From NCBI GenBank assembly GCA_023435545.1, contig JAEYRQ010000642.1, forward strand, positions 1 to 5,385: DNA of 5,385 nucleotides, given 5' to 3'. The position numbers and the translations under genes are program-made. The notes under the pieces were generated by a model. It did no database searches, was not told the DNA's origin, and worked only from the letters and a program-made list of their open reading frames with translations. Shown in pieces: positions 1 through 4,855 of the stretch. This DNA comes from Pseudomonadota bacterium. Lineage in GTDB: Bacteria > Pseudomonadota > Alphaproteobacteria > Rhizobiales > Tepidamorphaceae. How positions within the stretch are numbered: the first letter of the stretch is position 1; each line of letters begins with the position of its first letter.

Positions 1-539
1 ATACCGGGAAGACCGAGCAGCGCGCACCAGACCGCCGGCGCCACCACCGCGTCGGAGAAGTTCTCCGCCAGGCTCTCGATCGCCGCGCGGCAGACGCCGG
101 ATTCGTCCAGCGCCGCCGGATCGCGGCCGACGATATGGGCGACGGCGGCACGACCGGCCTCGGGCCCGCCGGTCTCCAGATCCTTGGCCACCGCCTCGAC
201 GTGGGTCCAGAGGCTGCGCTGGGCAATCAGCGTCGAGGCGATGGCGCCGGTCAGCAGGAGAGCGAGCACGGCCGGCAACAGCGCGAACAGCACCAGTTGC
301 ATCATAAGCGCCGGCACGATGGCTGCGACGAGTATCGCAATGAGCGCCACGACGCCGTTGAAGCGGCGGGAATCGGCCGTCATTTCCGGCCGGTTGAGCG
401 TCTCTTCCAGCCGCCCGATCAGCGTGCCCGTCCAGACCACGGGATGGCGGATCGCAGCAAAGAGCTGCCGCGGATAGCCGGCCGCAGCCTCGATCGCGAG
501 GGCGGCGAACAGCACGTAGAGGTTGGTCGCGAGCATCAT
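1..539 (-). CDS. cobD: CobD/CbiB-type adenosylcobinamide-phosphate synthase, N-terminal part (runs off the left edge)
   Basis: This integral membrane enzyme of the late cobalamin pathway joins the aminopropanol (phosphate) side chain to adenosylcobyric acid, giving adenosylcobinamide (phosphate). The name follows Pseudomonas denitrificans usage and is not Salmonella CobD, the threonine-phosphate decarboxylase. Reading leftward from 539, 179 codons are visible. Family hallmarks are a GYP near residues 21-23, HPVVWTGTLIGRLE at 32-45, a hydrophobic stretch around 62-105, TLIAQRSLWTHV at 103-114, GRD at 138-140 and ESLAENFSDAVVAPAVW at 155-171. The usual length is a little over 300 residues, so roughly the last 140 lie outside. 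An in-frame stop at 552-554 leaves only the tandem ATGs at 539 and 536 as starts; neither has a clear Shine-Dalgarno sequence. The gene is divergent from the riboswitch-cbtBA unit, and I see no B12 box on its own strand. Identity is very likely. Confidence 0.94.
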   Translation of the reverse strand, partial: MMLATNLYVLFAALAIEAAAGYPRQLFAAIRHPVVWTGTLIGRLEETLNRPEMTADSRRFNGVVALIAILVAAIVPALMMQLVLFALLPAVLALLLTGAIASTLIAQRSLWTHVEAVAKDLETGGPEAGRAAVAHIVGRDPAALDESGVCRAAIESLAENFSDAVVAPAVWCALLGLPG

Positions 540-606
540 CCCGGCAAATCGCTAGCATGTCGCCAGTGCCCGGTGCAGAGGGAATGCGCACCTGCCTGCA
601 ATCGCT

Positions 607-636
607 CTCGACGGAGTCGTGACCATCCGCTAGTCT
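607..636 (+). promoter_or_regulatory. candidate weak promoter for the riboswitch-cbtBA transcript
   Basis: CTCGAC at 607-612 and TAGTCT at 631-636 are separated by 18 bases and loosely resemble -35 and -10 boxes. Initiation about 6-8 bases downstream would fall at about 642-644, right where the riboswitch P1 helix begins. That placement is the main argument, because the boxes themselves match consensus poorly, as is common in GC-rich alphaproteobacteria. No convincing promoter for the divergent cobD could be picked out in 540-640. Confidence 0.22.
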
Positions 637-640
637 CGTT

Positions 641-818
641 TACGGACCGGTCCCGCAAGGGCGAAGAGGGAACGCGGTGCCGGATCTCGATCCGCAAGCC
701 GCGGCTGTCCCCGCAACTGTAGGCGCCGAGCCGCCCCTCCATCGAACCCACTGGCGCGAGCCGGGAAGGGGGAGGGCGGCGGTAGGCAGGCGCGAGCCAG
801 GAGACCTGCCGGTCCGTG
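641..818 (+). ncRNA. cobalamin (adenosylcobalamin-type) riboswitch aptamer
   Basis: This cis-acting RNA binds cobalamin and normally lowers expression of the gene behind it. The closing helix P1 pairs 641-650 with 809-818 (ten pairs, one of them T-G). The conserved core CTGTCCCCGCAACTGT ends near 720. The arm 731-740 pairs with 771-779 (six pairs, a bulged C, three pairs). Inside it, CTGGC at 751-755 and GCCGG at 760-764 close a GCGA tetraloop, directly after the conserved CCCACTGG and before GGGAAGG. The B12 box (consensus rAGYCMGgAgaCCkGCCd) is fully matched at 794-811. GGCAGG at 785-790 can pair with CCTGCC at 805-810. It lies 46 bases before the cbtB ATG on the same strand, and the cobalt transporter behind it is a classic target. 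Bases 819-863, between aptamer and start, are the likely expression platform. Confidence 0.95.
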
Positions 819-824
819 GGGCAA

Positions 825-848
825 CTCCAAGGCCGCCGGTGGAGCGGC
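825..848 (+). promoter_or_regulatory. putative riboswitch expression platform with two competing hairpins
   Basis: Between the aptamer and cbtB, CTCCA (825-829) can pair with TGGAG (840-844), or GCCGC (832-836) can pair with GCGGC (844-848). The two helices share base 844 and interleave, so only one can form at a time. Neither is followed by a run of T, which argues against transcription termination and for control of ribosome access at the start codon 15-20 bases downstream. Which helix belongs to the ligand-bound state, and whether either loop contacts L5 of the aptamer, cannot be settled by eye. Confidence 0.35.
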
Positions 849-863
849 AGATCGGATGATGAG

Positions 864-1043
864 ATGACTGAGCATACCGCATCCCTGACGCAACCGGCCG
901 TAGCCTCCTCGCGGCTCTCCGTGGCCTCCGCGGTGTTCCTGCTGGGCGCGGCCTTCGTCTTCGTGACCGGCTTCGCGCATCCGCAGGCGCTGCACGATGC
1001 CGCGCACGACGCGCGCCACGCGCTCTCCTTCCCCTGCCACTGA
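864..1043 (+). CDS. cbtB: CbtB, small membrane subunit of a predicted cobalt transporter
   Basis: CbtB is the small partner of CbtA in a cobalt uptake system predicted from its association with B12 riboswitches. The 59-residue product has one membrane helix (about residues 18-37, ending FVFVTGFAHP). A short C-terminal tail follows, rich in histidine and ending in cysteine-histidine: H39, H44, H48, H52, C58 and H59, with DARHALSFPCH as the last eleven residues. This tail is the family signature and the likely metal-binding part. Length is normal for the family. The ATG at 864 gives the expected short N-terminus. An in-frame ATG at 816 exists, but it lies at the end of riboswitch helix P1 and adds 16 unlike residues. 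No strong Shine-Dalgarno is visible; GGATGATGAG directly precedes the ATG. The gene sits under the cobalamin riboswitch and is followed by cbtA after 7 bases. Confidence 0.92.
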   Translation: MTEHTASLTQPAVASSRLSVASAVFLLGAAFVFVTGFAHPQALHDAAHDARHALSFPCH

Positions 1044-1050
1044 TCCCGCC

Positions 1051-1737
1051 ATGCTGAAGCGGATCCTGGCCGCCGGCCTCGCCGGAGGCATCGCAGGCGG
1101 CATCGTCGTTGGCGCGATCGAGTCGGTCACGACGGTTCCCATGATCATTCACGCCGAGGCGTTCGAGGAGTTGGCCGCGACCGGCCTCACCTTCCTCGCA
1201 CATGCGCCCGGCGAGCACGCTCACGGCGGGGAGGAGGGCGGCATGCGCCTGATCCTCACCTTCATCGCGACGATCGCGGTCGCGGTCGGCTATGCCTGGA
1301 TGCTGCTGGCGGTGATGTACGCCAAGGGCAGCGAGATCACCATGCGTTCGGTGATTCCCTTCGCCATCGCCGGCTTCTTCGCCACGGGCCTGGCGCCGGC
1401 GCTGGGGCTTGCGCCCGAACTGCCGGGCGCGGCGGCAGCCGACCTGGAAGCGCGGCAGATCTGGTGGGCCTTCACAGCGCTCGCCACCGCAATCGGCATC
1501 GGCGCCATCTATTTCGGGCGCAGCCTGACCTGGGTGGTGGGCGGCGTTGTGTTGATCGTGCTGCCGCATGTGGTCGGCGCGCCGCAGCCCGACGGCATGG
1601 CGAGCGACGTGCCGGCGGAACTGGCAGCGCATTTCGCCTCGACCTCGCTGGTGATCCACGCACTGATCTGGATCGTGCCGGCGGCGATCGCAGGCTACGC
1701 GATGTCTCGGATGAACCTGGCCGACCAGACCGTCTGA
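1051..1737 (+). CDS. cbtA: CbtA, large membrane subunit of a predicted cobalt transporter
   Basis: The 228-residue integral membrane protein is the predicted cobalt permease that pairs with CbtB. Hydrophobic segments fall at about 5-25, 66-90, 99-118, 136-155, 160-176 and 198-216. The N-terminal GLAGGIAGGIVVGAIE is a glycine-rich helix typical of the family. A loop between the first two helices carries a histidine cluster, HAPGEHAHGGEEGG at 51-64, a plausible metal-capturing site. Further conserved-looking parts are GFFATGLAPALGLAPELPG (108-126) and LPHVVGAPQP (171-180). The start at 1051 lies 7 bases after the cbtB stop with no good ribosome binding site, so translation is probably coupled to cbtB. 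In-frame sequence upstream to 997 overlaps cbtB and encodes nothing family-like. A hairpin terminator begins 17 bases after the stop. The transport role is predicted from family and regulation, not shown here. Confidence 0.94.
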   Translation: MLKRILAAGLAGGIAGGIVVGAIESVTTVPMIIHAEAFEELAATGLTFLAHAPGEHAHGGEEGGMRLILTFIATIAVAVGYAWMLLAVMYAKGSEITMRSVIPFAIAGFFATGLAPALGLAPELPGAAAADLEARQIWWAFTALATAIGIGAIYFGRSLTWVVGGVVLIVLPHVVGAPQPDGMASDVPAELAAHFASTSLVIHALIWIVPAAIAGYAMSRMNLADQTV

Positions 1738-1754
1738 GCTACCTGGGCAGAACC

Positions 1755-1786
1755 AACCCCTCCCACCGGCGCGGCGGGAGGGGTTT
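1755..1786 (+). terminator. hairpin terminator after cbtA
   Basis: A perfect 10-bp stem pairs AACCCCTCCC (1755-1764) with GGGAGGGGTT (1776-1785), enclosing an 11-base loop that can itself form CCG/CGG. It is followed by only TTT and then CCC, so the T-tract is short. Position just after the last gene of the B12-regulated unit and the stability of the stem support a terminator. It also insulates the downstream membrane-protein gene from riboswitch control. Confidence 0.75.
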
Positions 1787-1847
1787 CCCATGCCGGTGCT
1801 GTGATGCCACTCTGCCTGCGGACAGACGATTCGCGCGAGGTGGCGGC

Positions 1848-2339
1848 ATGGTCTCCATTGTCCCCGTCCTGACCTGGGTGCTGGCGCTCGTCGCAGCGGC
1901 CGCCGACATCATGCGCGGGCCGCGCCCGCTCACGGCAGGCATCGTCGCCGACCGGCTGCTGCGCTGGATCTTCTTCTTCGTCATCGGGCTGATGAGCCTT
2001 TGGGCCTTTCTCGGCCACGTCTTTTTTCCGGACCAGGCTGCGGCCTCCATTGGCTGGCAGCCGAGCCCGTTTCAGTTCGAGGTCGGCGTCGCCAATCTCG
2101 GCATCGGGCTGGCGGGTGTGGTGGGCGCTTTCTGGGGCGGGCTCGGGTTCCGCACGGCCACATGGATCATGGTGGCGAGCTTCCTCGGCGGCGCCGCGGT
2201 CGGCCATCTCCGGCAGATCGCGGAGACGGGGAACCTCGCAGCCGGCAACGCCGGCCCGATCCTCTATACCGACATCCTGACGCCGGTCGCCGTCGCTGTT
2301 CTGCTCGTGATCGCTTGGCGGGCGCGTCAGAAGGCGTAG
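1848..2339 (+). CDS. small multi-pass membrane protein resembling DUF6790, function unknown
   Basis: The 163-residue product is very hydrophobic, with likely helices at about 1-19, 39-60, 81-98, 102-120 and 142-157. A polar-aromatic block between the second and third helices, GHVFFPDQAAASIGW (56-70) followed by SPFQFEVGVANLG (73-85), looks like the conserved signature of membrane proteins I associate with DUF6790. I give that family name from memory. The segment GHLRQIAETGNLAAGNAGP (119-137) is a second motif-like stretch. No enzyme or transporter role is known to me. The ATG at 1848 is preceded by the purine-rich CGAGGTGGCGGC, a weak ribosome binding site. In-frame sequence further upstream overlaps cbtA and its terminator, so a longer protein is unlikely. 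It is separated from cbtA by a strong hairpin and overlaps the tail of the convergent deacylase gene by 13 bp. Confidence 0.85.
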   Translation: MVSIVPVLTWVLALVAAAADIMRGPRPLTAGIVADRLLRWIFFFVIGLMSLWAFLGHVFFPDQAAASIGWQPSPFQFEVGVANLGIGLAGVVGAFWGGLGFRTATWIMVASFLGGAAVGHLRQIAETGNLAAGNAGPILYTDILTPVAVAVLLVIAWRARQKA

Positions 2340-2800
2340 GTGGTCGCGAAGGCGGCGCGGGCAAGCGCCTGCGGGTCGGCCGAGAACACGCAGCGCGGCG
2401 TGCCGGCGGCTGCCCAGACGACATCGTACTCCAGCAGCTTCAAGTCGATCAGCGTGCGCATCGGATCGGCATGCCCGATCGGGGGAATGCCGCCGATCGC
2501 ATAGCCGGTGATCTCGCGCACGCGCCTGCCGTCCGGACGTACCAGCGCCTCGCCAAGCACGGCGGCGACGGCCGTCTCATCGACCCGGTTCACGCCCGAG
2601 ACCAGCAGCAGATAGGGCTGGTCACTCTCGGCTCCGACAAAGACCAGCGACTTGACGATCTGCGCCACCTCGCAGCCGCAGGCCCGTGCGGCCTCCTCCG
2701 CGGTGCGGGTCGAGTCCGGCATCTCGACGACCTCGACGGCGAGGCCGGCGGCCTCGGCGGCAGCCGCGACGCGGCGGGCACTTTCAGGAAGCTGGTCCAT
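2327..2800 (-). CDS. YbaK/EbsC-family protein (aminoacyl-tRNA deacylase-like)
   Basis: Members of this family are stand-alone relatives of the prolyl-tRNA synthetase editing (INS) domain; the studied ones hydrolyse wrongly charged tRNA in the cytosol. The 157-residue product is a single domain of normal length. Visible family features are STRTAEEAARACGCEVAQIVKSLVF starting at residue 30, in two parts: STRTAEEAA (30-38) and QIVKSLVF (47-54), with the conserved lysine K50. Further ones are LLVSGVNRVDE (65-75), the glycine-rich loop TGYAIGGIPPIGH (98-110) and WAAAGTPRCVF (129-139). The amino acid or tRNA it edits cannot be read from sequence. I prefer the ATG at 2800 because homologs start near this point and AAGGG lies 8 bases upstream. 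An ATG at 2839 would add 13 unlike residues. Its 3' end overlaps the convergent membrane-protein gene. It is divergent from the gene at 2947. Confidence 0.92.
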   Translation of the reverse strand: MDQLPESARRVAAAAEAAGLAVEVVEMPDSTRTAEEAARACGCEVAQIVKSLVFVGAESDQPYLLLVSGVNRVDETAVAAVLGEALVRPDGRRVREITGYAIGGIPPIGHADPMRTLIDLKLLEYDVVWAAAGTPRCVFSADPQALARAAFATTYAF

Positions 2801-2810
2801 GGCGGGCGCC

Positions 2811-2839
2811 CTTATAGCAGCAGGCGGAGACCCGGTCAC
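2811..2839 (-). promoter_or_regulatory. candidate sigma70-type promoter for the YbaK-family gene
   Basis: On the minus strand GTGACC (2839-2834) and TATAAG (2816-2811) match the -35 and -10 consensus at 4/6 and 5/6 with an ideal 17-base spacer. Transcription would begin only a few bases before the ATG at 2800. That would give a nearly leaderless message without the AAGGG ribosome site, so either the promoter or the ribosome site may be fortuitous. Confidence 0.35.
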
Positions 2840-2891
2840 GGCGGCACTGGAGCCGATCCGCTGTGGCCGGATCGAGTCTGATTTCCGGGAT

Positions 2892-2911
2892 CGTTCATGG
2901 TAAACTGAACG
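2892..2911. repeat. 6-bp inverted repeat in the divergent intergenic region, possible operator
   Basis: CGTTCA (2892-2897) and TGAACG (2906-2911) form a perfect inverted repeat with an 8-base spacer. It is followed at once by GTTAAC, itself palindromic. The element lies in a locally AT-richer patch 36 bases before the start at 2947 and overlaps a weak -10-like TAAACT (2901-2906). The 20-bp span suits a dimeric helix-turn-helix regulator, but no regulator gene is in the window and 6-bp repeats also arise by chance. Confidence 0.3.
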
Positions 2912-2946
2912 TTAACAGGCCGAATCTTCCGGGTACGGAGCAGCAC

Positions 2947-3549
2947 ATGTCGGAAGAGAAGATCATCGAGGCGCCGATCAAGCCGGCCGATTCGAGCCGC
3001 CTGCGCGGGGCGCTCAGGCGGGCCCGGCATACCGAGGCCGAGCGCTCCGATGTCATCGTCGATTTGCGCGAAGCCGAGATCGCGCGCCTCGAACTGCTGC
3101 AGGACGCACTGTCGGACGTCTTCGACGAGATCCCGGAGGGGACCGACCTGCTCGAATGCGCGCTGATCCCCGGGACGCCGCCGCGGCTGTGGATCGACGT
3201 GCTGGCGCATGTGGTGATGGGGCGCGACAAGCGCACGTACCGGTTCCTGAAGGATACGCGCCACGGGCGGCAGGTGATCCTGGAGACGACCAGCATCGAC
3301 GAGATGTCGAGCCGCGTCACCGACTATGTCGCGCACCGGCTCATCGAGCGCGAGCGGGCGCTGGAGAGCGACGCGGCAGGCAAGGCGGTGGTGTCGCTTG
3401 CTCCCCGACCGGCGGAGGTGAAGGCGATGACGGTCGAGCAGCCATCGCGTCGGTTCGGCTGGGGCAGCCTGGTCACCGCCTTCATTCTCGGCGTGTTGGT
3501 CGGCGCCGTCGGACTGTTCGCGATCGGGATCTCGATCAGCCTGCCCTGA
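2947..3549 (+). CDS. conserved protein of unknown function with a C-terminal membrane anchor
   Basis: The 200-residue product has no signal peptide and one hydrophobic helix near the end (about 172-197, LVTAFILGVLVGAVGLFAIG), so it is probably tail-anchored with the bulk in the cytoplasm. The soluble part begins with IKPADSSRLRGALRRARH (11-28). A charged, helix-prone region follows at about 29-62. A mixed block with PPRLWIDVLAHVVMGRDKR (78-96) and TYRFLKDTRHGRQVILET (97-114) comes next, then another charged helix at 122-142 (VTDYVAHRLIERERALES). A variable linker (150-168) leads to the anchor. I recognise this as resembling uncharacterised proteins of rhizobial alphaproteobacteria but can name no family or activity. 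The ATG at 2947 has GGAG 6 bases upstream (2937-2940), which decides it over the in-frame ATG at 2863. Its stop lies 17 bases from the stop of the convergent metallophosphoesterase gene. Confidence 0.88.
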   Translation: MSEEKIIEAPIKPADSSRLRGALRRARHTEAERSDVIVDLREAEIARLELLQDALSDVFDEIPEGTDLLECALIPGTPPRLWIDVLAHVVMGRDKRTYRFLKDTRHGRQVILETTSIDEMSSRVTDYVAHRLIERERALESDAAGKAVVSLAPRPAEVKAMTVEQPSRRFGWGSLVTAFILGVLVGAVGLFAIGISISLP

Positions 3550-3566
3550 ACCGAGCGACGGCGCTG

Positions 3567-4481
3567 TCAGGCTTTCCGACTGCCTTCCGGGCCTGCGCAC
3601 AGTTCTTCCTCGGACAGCGTGTGGAGGATGCCGCCGTCGAAGCCGCGCACGGTCATCCGGCACGACCAGGCGCCGGCCATGCCCTCGATGTCGAAGAGAT
3701 TGTACTGGGCGGCAGGGCGGCCGCTGTGCTCGAGCGCCGACGCCGATGGAACGCCGACCACCGGTATCGGTGCGGCGGGACCGGGCAGCCAGCGCAGCGT
3801 GGCGCGGTGCTCGTGACCGTGCAGCACCAGTTCCGCGCCGGCGCGCTTCAAAAGGGCCGCGACCTCGCGGGCATTCAGCAGCCGGCGATAGCGGTCGCCG
3901 GGCTCGCGCATCGGCGGGTGGTGGATCATCACGACGCGGAACAGGCCTTCCTCGCCGAGCCTCGACAGCAGGGGCTCGAGACGCTCCATCTGATCGCGTC
4001 CGACCTTTCCGGTCGCCAGGAACGGCGCGGTGACGATCGCCGAGGAGCAGCCGACCAGGGCGAGTGGTCCCCGCCGCCTGAGATAGGGAAACCCGCCGTG
4101 GGGGAGCGTATCCGGGTCGCCTGCCATGTATTCCCGCCATGCGAGCGCGGTCCCGGCGACGGCGCGGCGCACGTAGGTGTCGTGGTTCCCGGGAACGAGC
4201 GACACCCTGTCCGGAGGTCCCAGGTGGTCGAGCCAGGCTCTGCAGGCGCGCCATTCGGCGGGCGTCGAGACGATGGCGAGGTCGCCAGTCACCGCGATAT
4301 GGTCGGGATGGTGGGCGTGGATGTCGCCGACGACCGCGTCGAGTACATGCTGGACATGAACACGGTGGCGGTTGCGCCGCCAGTTCGCCCAGCCCAGGAC
4401 CCGCTGTGACAGCAGATCGCGCCGGCGCGGCCTTTCATCGGGCGGAACGTGGGGGTCGGAGAGATGGGCGAGCCTGAACAT
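3567..4481 (-). CDS. calcineurin-like metallophosphoesterase
   Basis: This 304-residue protein has the complete dinuclear-metal phosphoesterase motif set. The elements are D9-P-H11 in LSDPHV, G66-D67 in VTGDLA, G98-N99-H100-D101 in VPGNHD, H187 in VMIHHPP, and G222-H223-E224-H225 in LHGHEH. The fold is the class that includes cyclic-nucleotide and other phosphodiesterases; the true substrate cannot be told from sequence. There is no signal peptide and no clear membrane helix, so it is probably cytosolic. The basic segment RPRRRDLLSQRVLGWANWRRN (17-37) after the first motif is the main family-specific insertion, given here by position. The ATG at 4481 places the first metal motif at residue 9, as expected, so the start is secure although no good Shine-Dalgarno is present. 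A perfect hairpin ends one base before this ATG. A small ORF on the same strand ends 74 bases upstream and could share the transcript. Confidence 0.93.
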   Translation of the reverse strand: MFRLAHLSDPHVPPDERPRRRDLLSQRVLGWANWRRNRHRVHVQHVLDAVVGDIHAHHPDHIAVTGDLAIVSTPAEWRACRAWLDHLGPPDRVSLVPGNHDTYVRRAVAGTALAWREYMAGDPDTLPHGGFPYLRRRGPLALVGCSSAIVTAPFLATGKVGRDQMERLEPLLSRLGEEGLFRVVMIHHPPMREPGDRYRRLLNAREVAALLKRAGAELVLHGHEHRATLRWLPGPAAPIPVVGVPSASALEHSGRPAAQYNLFDIEGMAGAWSCRMTVRGFDGGILHTLSEEELCAGPEGSRKA

Positions 4482-4482
4482 T

Positions 4483-4508
4483 ACCCGCCGTATCTAGCGA
4501 CGGCGGGT
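4483..4508 (-). promoter_or_regulatory. perfect 9-bp hairpin directly upstream of the metallophosphoesterase start
   Basis: ACCCGCCGT (4483-4491) and ACGGCGGGT (4500-4508) form a perfect 9-bp inverted repeat with an 8-base loop. On the minus strand the stem ends one base before the ATG at 4481, so the whole ribosome-binding region lies in the helix; the only purine-rich element, GGCGGG, is its 3' arm. As RNA it would hinder initiation unless melted. There is no T-tract on either side, so it is not a typical terminator. It could instead be a DNA operator. Confidence 0.5.
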
Positions 4509-4555
4509 TGCGATGGCCAGACGGATCGACCTGAACTCGTGGTGATTGCGCCGTT

Positions 4556-4663
4556 TCAGTTGGGCGCGAAGGTCATCAGCGCGGCGGCGATGCGGCCGTC
4601 GCGCAGGTCGAGCGCAGGGCGCCAGACGTAGGGGTCACGACGGGGAAAGAACAGGCGAAGCAT
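4556..4663 (-). CDS. small ORF of 35 codons, unknown function
   Basis: This short reading frame starts with ATG at 4663 and ends at TGA (4558-4556). The product begins MLRLFFPRRDPYVWRPALDL and ends RDGRIAAALMTFAPN; it is basic and has no membrane helix. Support comes from a good ribosome site (GGAG, then six bases, then ATG) and from about 30 of 35 codons ending in G or C. The latter is weak evidence, because an antisense frame shares the same third positions. An AT-rich candidate promoter patch with GATAAT on this strand (4709-4704) lies about 40 bases upstream. It is on the same strand as the metallophosphoesterase gene, 74 bases before it, so it may be the first cistron or a leader peptide. 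I do not recognise the sequence, and it could be chance. Confidence 0.45.
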   Translation of the reverse strand: MLRLFFPRRDPYVWRPALDLRDGRIAAALMTFAPN

Positions 4664-4707
4664 GACAGGCTCCAGAACAAAGGCCTCAGCGGTATCGCTG
4701 CTAATTA

Positions 4708-4724
4708 TCTACCTATGTAGTAGA
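4708..4724. repeat. short dyad in an AT-rich island, possible operator or promoter region
   Basis: TCTAC (4708-4712) and GTAGA (4720-4724) form a perfect 5-bp inverted repeat around CTATGTA. The surrounding 45 bases (about 4695-4740) are clearly AT-rich against the GC-rich background. A minus-strand -10-like GATAAT (4709-4704) abuts the dyad, but no matching -35 is seen. The site lies between the small ORF start (4663, minus) and the NUDIX gene (plus), so it could control either or both. The TACTACA on the minus strand recalls operators of BlaI/MecI-type repressors, but the second half-site is imperfect and no such regulator is present. Confidence 0.3.
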
Positions 4725-4855
4725 CATTCTCGCGTATTTCAGCCCGGGCGGACGCGGGGCGGGGTTGCGAAGCACGCATGGCCGGTGAACCGGATGTTAA
4801 CGCCGGCCAAGAGGCGGGGCCTTGGCGCCGTGCCGGCGGCAGGCGGGAGAACCAC

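Noticed and set aside
574..600. TGCAG...CTGCA inverted repeat between cobD and the riboswitch
   Set aside because: Five-base arms with a 17-base spacer in GC-rich DNA are expected by chance, and the position matches no promoter element I can see.
135..722. 195-codon open frame on the plus strand opposite cobD
   Set aside because: It is antisense to strongly conserved CobD motifs and ends inside the riboswitch core. A coding shadow.
640..1791. 383-codon open frame on the minus strand
   Set aside because: It runs antisense through the riboswitch, cbtB, cbtA and the terminator hairpin. Its product is rich in Arg, Gly, Asp and His with no domain. It is open only because the genome is GC-rich.
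2000..2881. 293-codon open frame on the plus strand
   Set aside because: It overlaps the membrane-protein gene in another frame and the YbaK-family gene in antisense. No recognisable motif or ribosome site.
2836..4254. 472-codon open frame on the minus strand
   Set aside because: It covers the antisense of the 2947 gene and an alternate frame of the metallophosphoesterase, both well supported in their own frames. The product is Arg/Pro-rich and shows no family features.
3156..4409. 417-codon open frame on the plus strand
   Set aside because: It lies out of frame with the 2947 gene and antisense to the metallophosphoesterase, whose complete motif set fixes the true frame.
4449..4631. 60-codon open frame on the plus strand overlapping the small ORF
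   Set aside because: It starts inside the antisense of the metallophosphoesterase, lacks a good ribosome site and gives an unremarkable product. It shares third codon positions with the minus-strand small ORF, so its GC3 is not independent evidence.
4708..4724. Firm naming of the dyad as a BlaI/MecI/CopY operator
   Set aside because: Only one half-site fits well, the spacing of the perfect arms differs, and no such repressor or its sensor is in the window. Kept only as an unassigned dyad.
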